Positions 6,787-10,907 of a DNA stretch of 10,907 nt are shown in pieces (positions within the stretch are counted from its first letter, which is position 1; each line of letters starts with the position of its first letter). The DNA is from an uncultured Collinsella sp. GTDB taxonomy: Bacteria > Actinomycetota > Coriobacteriia > Coriobacteriales > Coriobacteriaceae. The position numbers and the translations under genes are program-made. The notes under the pieces were generated by a model. It made no database searches. It was not told where the DNA came from and worked only from the letters and a program-made list of their open reading frames with translations. The DNA lies in the NCBI GenBank assembly GCA_902464645.1, contig CABQKL010000064.1:1-10907 (forward strand), given 5' to 3'.

Positions 6787-8580
6787 CAGCCGCTGGCACA
6801 CCGCTGCCACACGCTGCCCGTCAAACCCGAACCCCCAGCGCATGCGACCCACGCCGGGTCGCGGCACACGGATTTCGTCGATACCGTCGCGCTCTATGTC
6901 GAGTAGCGCCTGAACGGCCAGCAATTCCAGGCCGAGCGCGTCCACACCGGGGTCATACATCATGTTGATAGAAATCAGCGGGCGCTCGTCGAGCATGCCG
7001 ATCGTGTCTGCCACGTCGAGCACGGCGCCCGTAGGGATAACCTGGATGTCCCAGCGATCCGCGCCACACTTTCGCCTCGAAGCAGGATTGGCATAGCCCG
7101 GCAATCCAAAGCAGAGCCCCTGTAAAAGCAGATGATATGGCAACGGCGCATCTGGGTCGGTCGCACCGATTCCCGCATCTCCCAAGATGCGGTCTAGCGC
7201 CTGCCTCACCGTATCCTCGTCCCCACAGCACAACCCGTCGCGAAACGCATCGACGTCTTGAATGTCTTCGGCAGCGCACTCAAACCACTCAATAATCACC
7301 AGACGCAATGCCTGGCGAAGCTCGTTATTGGGCAGCCGCAGAGCACGGAGACGACTGCCATGCTCCGGCTCCTCTGTCATATCCGTCGTGAGAAAACCGG
7401 ACAGATACAGCGCCGTCCACAGGCCATCATCAGACGGGGCCTCTGGACCCGCAGCGCCCAAACAAAGCGGGACCTCAACGCACCCATGGGCCTCGAGCAA
7501 ATCGAACAGGACCGAAAGACGGTCGAGATTCCACCCAGCAACTACCCTACTCAGGCAATCGGCATATCCATACAGATCGGCACGCACAGGCGCCGTGCAG
7601 CCTCGGTCCAGAAAGCCGATCACACGCGCCGGACTCGAGCAATAGGCCCTGCCAAACCGATATCCCTCGAGCCACTCACGCGCATCATCCAGGTATTCTT
7701 CGCGTCCAGCATGACTCAACAGAGCCTCGACCTCGGCGTCCGAAAAGCCGAACCAACGGTCGCACCACGTCGAAAGGGACGTCGAAAGACAATACGAGCA
7801 GCAGCGCGAAGAAAGTGCCGCCTCGGCAGGACCTGGACGCTCCCCCATCAGACACGTCAACCGTAGCGAATGGCCCGCGGCGGCAATGGCGTCAAACAGC
7901 ACGCGATCGAATAGCTCTACCGAATCGGCACCAGAAACGTCCCTCGCGCTCGCACGGCCCAGCCACGCCGCGTCGTATCCATCAACGAGCAGCACAACCT
8001 GTTCGTCGCAAGCAATCTCCAGCAGCTCAATGAGAACGCCAAGCACCGAGGCAACCTCGGCCTCGCTCGCCACGCCACGCGCAACGCGCTCGATGTGGCG
8101 TACCTTGTCTCGGGGTAAATCCGGAGCCTCCAAAAGCGCCAACAAGCGAGCGCACTCGCCCGAAAGAGCGTCACGCACGACGCCATCGACGTTGGCACCA
8201 CACTTCGCGGCGCCAGAAAAGTCCAGCGATATCACAGGGTAGTAGGCAAACTCATCCCGATAGCGCCCGCCACCCGCATCCCAAATCTGAGAACCAGCAA
8301 ACAGGCCCCGATCGACCTGCCCGACCGCGGGTCGCTCCAGAAAAGCCTTAAGCATCGACAGGTTCATGCTCTTGCCAAAGCCTTCGGGCCGACAACACGC
8401 CACAACGGAAGCATCAGCATCCAAGACATCGGTAATAAACATCGTCTTGTCGACTAGCACGCATCGATCCATGGCCTCGGCAAAGTCATGTTCGCCGACC
8501 GGTAGCGCCCCGTTACCCGAGCGGTTGATCAACTCTACGCCACAGTAGGCAGTATCGCCGTAAATCGCCTGTTCAGACAC
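6784..8580 (-). CDS. AAA-ATPase-like / PD-(D/E)XK family protein with degenerate active sites
   Basis: A 598-residue protein of the AAA-ATPase_like plus PDDEXK_9 architecture, a family common in gut anaerobes whose function is unsettled. Matching landmarks in order: LPVGEHDF (26-33), VDKTMFI (43-49), the P-loop variant RPEGFGKS (64-71), LLVDGYDAAW (197-206), EGYRFG (305-310), LWTALYLSGFLT (387-398), LRLPNNEL (414-421), YHLLLQGL (482-489) and a final nuclease-like region (509-598) with RWDI and GFGFDG. Family members normally read RPRRFGK[ST] and DEYD; here E66/G67 replace the two Arg and G201 replaces the acidic Glu. The nuclease E-x-K is replaced by INMM around 538-541. K70/S71 could still bind nucleotide. 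The GTG start at 8580 has a good GGGAGAAG ribosome site. The frame is intact, so it is a diverged paralogue rather than a decayed gene. Confidence 0.85.
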   Translation of the reverse strand: MSEQAIYGDTAYCGVELINRSGNGALPVGEHDFAEAMDRCVLVDKTMFITDVLDADASVVACCRPEGFGKSMNLSMLKAFLERPAVGQVDRGLFAGSQIWDAGGGRYRDEFAYYPVISLDFSGAAKCGANVDGVVRDALSGECARLLALLEAPDLPRDKVRHIERVARGVASEAEVASVLGVLIELLEIACDEQVVLLVDGYDAAWLGRASARDVSGADSVELFDRVLFDAIAAAGHSLRLTCLMGERPGPAEAALSSRCCSYCLSTSLSTWCDRWFGFSDAEVEALLSHAGREEYLDDAREWLEGYRFGRAYCSSPARVIGFLDRGCTAPVRADLYGYADCLSRVVAGWNLDRLSVLFDLLEAHGCVEVPLCLGAAGPEAPSDDGLWTALYLSGFLTTDMTEEPEHGSRLRALRLPNNELRQALRLVIIEWFECAAEDIQDVDAFRDGLCCGDEDTVRQALDRILGDAGIGATDPDAPLPYHLLLQGLCFGLPGYANPASRRKCGADRWDIQVIPTGAVLDVADTIGMLDERPLISINMMYDPGVDALGLELLAVQALLDIERDGIDEIRVPRPGVGRMRWGFGFDGQRVAAVCQRL

Positions 8581-8613
8581 CGTAACTTCTCCCTAAAACG
8601 CAGCACGATGCCC

Positions 8614-8641
8614 ATTGTATCGAGCAACTCAACCGCAATAA
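8614..8641 (-). promoter_or_regulatory. Weak candidate promoter of the AAA-like gene
   Basis: On the minus strand, TTATTG (8641-8636) is followed after 16 bases by TACAAT (8619-8614). The -10 is good and the -35 poor. A start near 8607 would give a leader of about 27 bases that includes the GGGAGAAG ribosome site. GCAAC half-sites lie at 8624-8628 (inside the promoter) and upstream at 8664-8668 and 8673-8677. Confidence 0.3.
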
Positions 8642-8708
8642 TGCCGTCATGCAGACGTTTCGGGCAACGGTAGCAACATGGGGTGTGAGGGGGCATAACT
8701 AATCGTTG

Positions 8709-8749
8709 CACAACAAAACGGGGCCCGATGCATTCGCACCGGACCCCGT
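8709..8749 (-). terminator. Intrinsic terminator of the sortase-anchored protein gene
   Basis: The arms 8718-8731 and 8736-8749 form a 14-bp stem with two G-T wobbles and a 4-base loop. On the minus strand the stem is followed by TTTTGTTGT, a usable T-rich tract. It lies 33 bases after the stop of the gene ending at 8782 and in its orientation. On the plus strand no T-run follows the stem. This also insulates the AAA-like gene from read-through. Confidence 0.88.
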
Positions 8750-8781
8750 CCTAGTTCTTAGATTATCGGGCGACCAGGATC

Positions 8782-10410
8782 TTACTCCTCGGATCCGTCC
8801 TGGCCAGCAGTCTTCTTCTGCTGATCAAGCTTGTGTTTACCACTCACAATGGACGTGGCACCAAGCGTAGCCAAGCTCGCACTGGCAAGGCTCGCCATCA
8901 CGATGAGGTCGCCCGTCTTGGGCATATTGCCACCCGAGGCCTTGGTCGTCGTGGACGTGGTAGTCGTCGTGGTGGTCGAGGTGACGTTCTTGTCGTCAAC
9001 CTTCTGAGCATCGGCATCGGACTGTCTCGCGCCTGCATCGGTCGAAGCATCGGCATCGCCATCAGTCCTGGACTCGGGAGCCTCGCCAGAAGTGTTCTCA
9101 CCAGAAGACGAGCAACTGTTGTTGCCAGCCGTAATCGAAGACCCGATCGCGGCGCCAAGCTGCTCGACAAAGGAGGACTTGTTCTCGGTCGACGAATTAC
9201 TGACATCGGAGTCCTCGGTCGAGTCGGAATCAGTGCCAGAGCTCTCGCCAACATCGGTGGAGCCATTGGAGGGGCCGCCAGTCGATCCAGAGACAGAACC
9301 ACCGGTTGAACCAGAGCCCGAATCACCAGCACCGCCAGCAGACTCCGTTCCACCCGAAGCAGTCCCGCCATTACCGGCACCATTGTTACCAACACCAGTC
9401 GAAGGCGCACCCGTCTCGCCGCCATTGTCCGCATCACTATCGGTTTCCACCGTTGGCCCAGCAGGCGCAGCAGGGGCCTTGTTCGGGTGAGGTGCCGGCG
9501 CGGGCGCAGGCTTAGGCTCAGGATCGGGCTCCGAAGGCGTCTCCTCAGCGGCAGCCTCGTCCTCGGCAATATAGACCAAGCAGTCCTTGAGCTCGTTTTT
9601 ATAGCGATTCTTCCATCCCTCATGGTACTGAGGCTGACTCGAATACTTGCGCGCCACGTTATCAACCACGCTGTTCGAAAGCGCGGTCACAAACTCGCGG
9701 TCGGTCATATCGTTGGAAAGATTCGCCCAACGGAAAAAGTCCTGGCAGCCACCGGTACCGCACATATTGGTGATGCTCCACACCATGCCTTTGACACAAT
9801 CGGCGCGACCGGAAATATCAATGCCCAGAGCGTTCTTGAGCCACGACTCGGTCACCGCATAGTAGGAGTTGTACGCATAGGCATCCTGCAGCGCCGAGAA
9901 CTCCGTGGGGTCAGTGTTATAGGCGCCCAGGAAGGCCTCCTGCGCGATGCGGCCCAGCTCGGTGAGCTGGCCATTCGCATACATGGGGTTGCTTCCGTTG
10001 GAAATCTCGCCACCGCGGTCAATCGCGTCCTTAAGCATGCCGTACTTGGCAGAATCGTAGTTGTAGACCTGCTTCATAAACGGAATGAGCGACCAACGGC
10101 GATCGAACTGGTAATAGCCCAGCGCGTTGTATCCGTCGCCATATGAAAAACCCTGGTTGTAATTGCCGTGGCTCTCGTATTTGGTAAAGTACTTCATCTC
10201 ATCGGTCACATTGACAAACGAAACACCCTGAACCGACCTCAGCACGCCCGAGAAAGACTGCTGGGTGTAGAGGCCCTTATCGATATCGGTGGCATCCGAG
10301 GCAACGCCCGGCGTGGGCTCCTCGGCTATAGCGGTTGCGGGTGCGGCAACGGCGCCAAACGAAAGCGCCAGCGTAAGGCCCGCAACAATCGCGGAATGCT
10401 TGGGTTGCAT
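8782..10410 (-). CDS. Sortase-anchored surface protein with lysozyme-like N-terminal domain
   Basis: A 542-residue exported protein. Residues 1-29 form a signal peptide (basic start, hydrophobic core, APATAIA). Residues 70-281 form a compact domain: KYESHGNYNQ (E79) followed by YNALGYYQFDRRW (94-106) resembles the catalytic Glu and downstream Gln motif of lytic transglycosylase/lysozyme folds, so a peptidoglycan-cleaving role is likely but inferred. Cys 205, 217, 222 and 277 could form disulfides outside the cell. Residues 284-495 are low complexity: Pro/Ala/Glu, then Gly/Ser/Thr/Asp, then an almost pure Thr tract (477-489). The end is a sortase signal: MPKTGD (496-501, Met in place of Leu), a hydrophobic segment (502-523) and a charged tail beginning KHK. 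The ATG at 10410 follows a strong GGGAGGA site; an upstream in-frame extension to 10488 overlaps the promoter and is rejected. A terminator follows. Confidence 0.88.
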   Translation of the reverse strand: MQPKHSAIVAGLTLALSFGAVAAPATAIAEEPTPGVASDATDIDKGLYTQQSFSGVLRSVQGVSFVNVTDEMKYFTKYESHGNYNQGFSYGDGYNALGYYQFDRRWSLIPFMKQVYNYDSAKYGMLKDAIDRGGEISNGSNPMYANGQLTELGRIAQEAFLGAYNTDPTEFSALQDAYAYNSYYAVTESWLKNALGIDISGRADCVKGMVWSITNMCGTGGCQDFFRWANLSNDMTDREFVTALSNSVVDNVARKYSSQPQYHEGWKNRYKNELKDCLVYIAEDEAAAEETPSEPDPEPKPAPAPAPHPNKAPAAPAGPTVETDSDADNGGETGAPSTGVGNNGAGNGGTASGGTESAGGAGDSGSGSTGGSVSGSTGGPSNGSTDVGESSGTDSDSTEDSDVSNSSTENKSSFVEQLGAAIGSSITAGNNSCSSSGENTSGEAPESRTDGDADASTDAGARQSDADAQKVDDKNVTSTTTTTTTSTTTKASGGNMPKTGDLIVMASLASASLATLGATSIVSGKHKLDQQKKTAGQDGSEE

Positions 10411-10464
10411 ACATCCTCCCTGCATTGGTGTGGTTAAAGTGCAGTTTGCAAAGATGGATTCAGT

Positions 10465-10493
10465 ATTACAGCTCCCCGTTTGTTGCACAACAA
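10465..10493 (-). promoter_or_regulatory. Promoter of the sortase-anchored protein gene
   Basis: On the minus strand, TTGTTG (10493-10488) and TGTAAT (10470-10465) are separated by exactly 17 bases. Transcription would begin near 10458 and leave a leader of about 48 bases carrying the strong GGGAGGA ribosome site. This is the best-looking promoter in the window. Confidence 0.55.
10480..10493. repeat. Inverted repeat over the -35 box (possible operator)
   Basis: TTGTTG-CA-CAACAA is a perfect 6-bp inverted repeat with a 2-base centre, covering the -35 hexamer of the sortase-anchored protein gene. Its last 12 bases, GTTGCACAACAA, also occur at 8705-8716, beside the terminator upstream of the AAA-like gene. 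A DNA-binding protein here would compete with RNA polymerase. Confidence 0.45.
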
Positions 10494-10536
10494 CCCATCG
10501 GTAAACGGCAACAACCCTCCGCGAAATCTAAAGGAA

Positions 10537-10907
10537 TTAAACAAACTGGTCGTCGGGCACCAGAAGAAGCTCGCCGTATCGCTCCATCAGCCCGTCTCGC
10601 AACTGGCAGAAAGCGGGAATATAGACGTTCAAGATGCGCTGAATCAAATCTTGAGCGAGCTTGTTGTCATAAATATGAACGTTCGTGTTACGGTCTCTGA
10701 GCATATCTAGCCAGGCCGCCTCATCAATAAAGTCGTAGAAACGGTAGGACTCCTTCAAGATGGCACGAGGAGACCCCGACGCGGCAAGCGTGGCACCCTC
10801 ATACTCGAGTAGACGCTTAAGGAGCTTCCAGCTCAGTTCAAATTGAAGATTAAACTTATTAATCAATCCACTCTGAACAAAATCATTGTTGAGATCCTGA
10901 TTGGGCG
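10537..10907 (-). CDS. HI0074/HepT-like HEPN protein (nucleotidyltransferase partner), 5' end outside window
   Basis: The C-terminal 123 residues of a small helical protein; the frame stays open to the right edge, so the start lies outside. It matches the nucleotidyltransferase substrate-binding (HI0074) family, usually about 130-145 residues, so little is missing. Landmarks are NDFVQSGLINKF, FELSWKLLKRLL, SPRAILKES, WLDMLRDRNTNVHIYD and the final amphipathic helix. RNTNVHIY (10669-10692) fits RX4HXY, the motif of HEPN RNases in HepT/MntA (type VII) toxin-antitoxin pairs, where MntA adds AMP to the Tyr. The partner minimal nucleotidyltransferase is not in this window; it would have to lie to the right, since the next gene downstream is unrelated. 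The older description as a substrate-binding subunit is not excluded. No terminator is visible before the next promoter. Confidence 0.85.
   Translation of the reverse strand, partial: PNQDLNNDFVQSGLINKFNLQFELSWKLLKRLLEYEGATLAASGSPRAILKESYRFYDFIDEAAWLDMLRDRNTNVHIYDNKLAQDLIQRILNVYIPAFCQLRDGLMERYGELLLVPDDQFV

Noticed and set aside
7258..7866. 202-codon plus-strand frame opposite the AAA-like gene
   Set aside because: Its sequence is rich in Arg, Thr and Pro with no motif, whereas the minus strand encodes a protein with family landmarks throughout.
8833..10146. Several long plus-strand frames opposite the sortase-anchored gene
   Set aside because: They are antisense shadows of a low-complexity GC-rich gene: repetitive composition, no domains, no ribosome sites. 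The minus-strand protein has a signal peptide and sorting signal.
10411..10488. Longer start for the sortase-anchored protein (26 extra residues)
   Set aside because: The extension would overlap the promoter and start upstream of the predicted transcript, and it would bury the signal peptide. ATG 10410 has a strong GGGAGGA site.
1..10907. Mobile element, CRISPR array, tRNA or prophage
   Set aside because: I found no transposase or integrase motif, no regularly spaced direct repeats, no CCA-ended cloverleaf and no phage structural gene.

Overview
The window looks like chromosomal DNA of a Gram-positive, GC-rich gut actinobacterium, most likely a Coriobacteriia member such as Collinsella. This is inference from three things: a sortase-type cell-wall anchor, the mix of surface-polysaccharide genes with an AAA-ATPase-like/PD-(D/E)XK protein, and G/C-ending codons in most genes. 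There is no rRNA or housekeeping gene to fix the taxonomy. I see no tRNA, CRISPR array, transposase or phage gene.

Layout, left to right. (1) Positions 1-1671, minus strand: the N-terminal 557 residues of a secreted zinc amidase (Amidase_3) that runs off the left edge. (2) 1672-1914: a 243-base divergent regulatory gap with AT-rich promoter-like hexamers and several GTTGC/GCAAC inverted repeats. (3) 1915-4165, plus strand: a family 2 glycosyltransferase followed 4 bases later by a membrane acyltransferase (Acyl_transf_3), a two-gene unit for making and decorating a surface glycan. (4) 4162-5502 (or 5544), minus strand: a polytopic membrane protein, perhaps a GT-C-like glycosyltransferase, convergent with the acyltransferase and sharing 4 bases with it. 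(5) 5545-5739: a short divergent gap with no gene. (6) 5740-6759, plus: a second GT2, of the galactofuranosyl/rhamnosyl-transferase-like type. (7) 6757-6786: a perfect 9-bp-stem hairpin that contains the stop codons of both converging genes. (8) 6784-8580, minus: an AAA-ATPase-like plus PD-(D/E)XK family protein whose key acidic and catalytic residues look eroded. (9) 8581-8781: a gap holding the terminator of the next gene and the promoter region of the previous one. (10) 8782-10410, minus: an exported protein with a lysozyme-like N-terminal domain, a long disordered linker and an MPKTG sortase signal. (11) 10411-10536: its promoter, with an inverted repeat over the -35. (12) 10537-10907, minus: the C-terminal part of a HI0074/HepT-like HEPN protein, open at the right edge.

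The common theme is the cell envelope: two putative peptidoglycan hydrolases, two glycosyltransferases, a glycan acyltransferase and a large membrane protein. The AAA-like and HEPN genes are accessory or defence-type families. No non-coding stretch exceeds 300 bases. The strongest leads are the GTTGC/GCAAC motif cluster in the gaps upstream of the two envelope hydrolases and the AAA-like gene, the degenerate AAA/PD-(D/E)XK protein, and the abrupt composition change inside the amidase gene.
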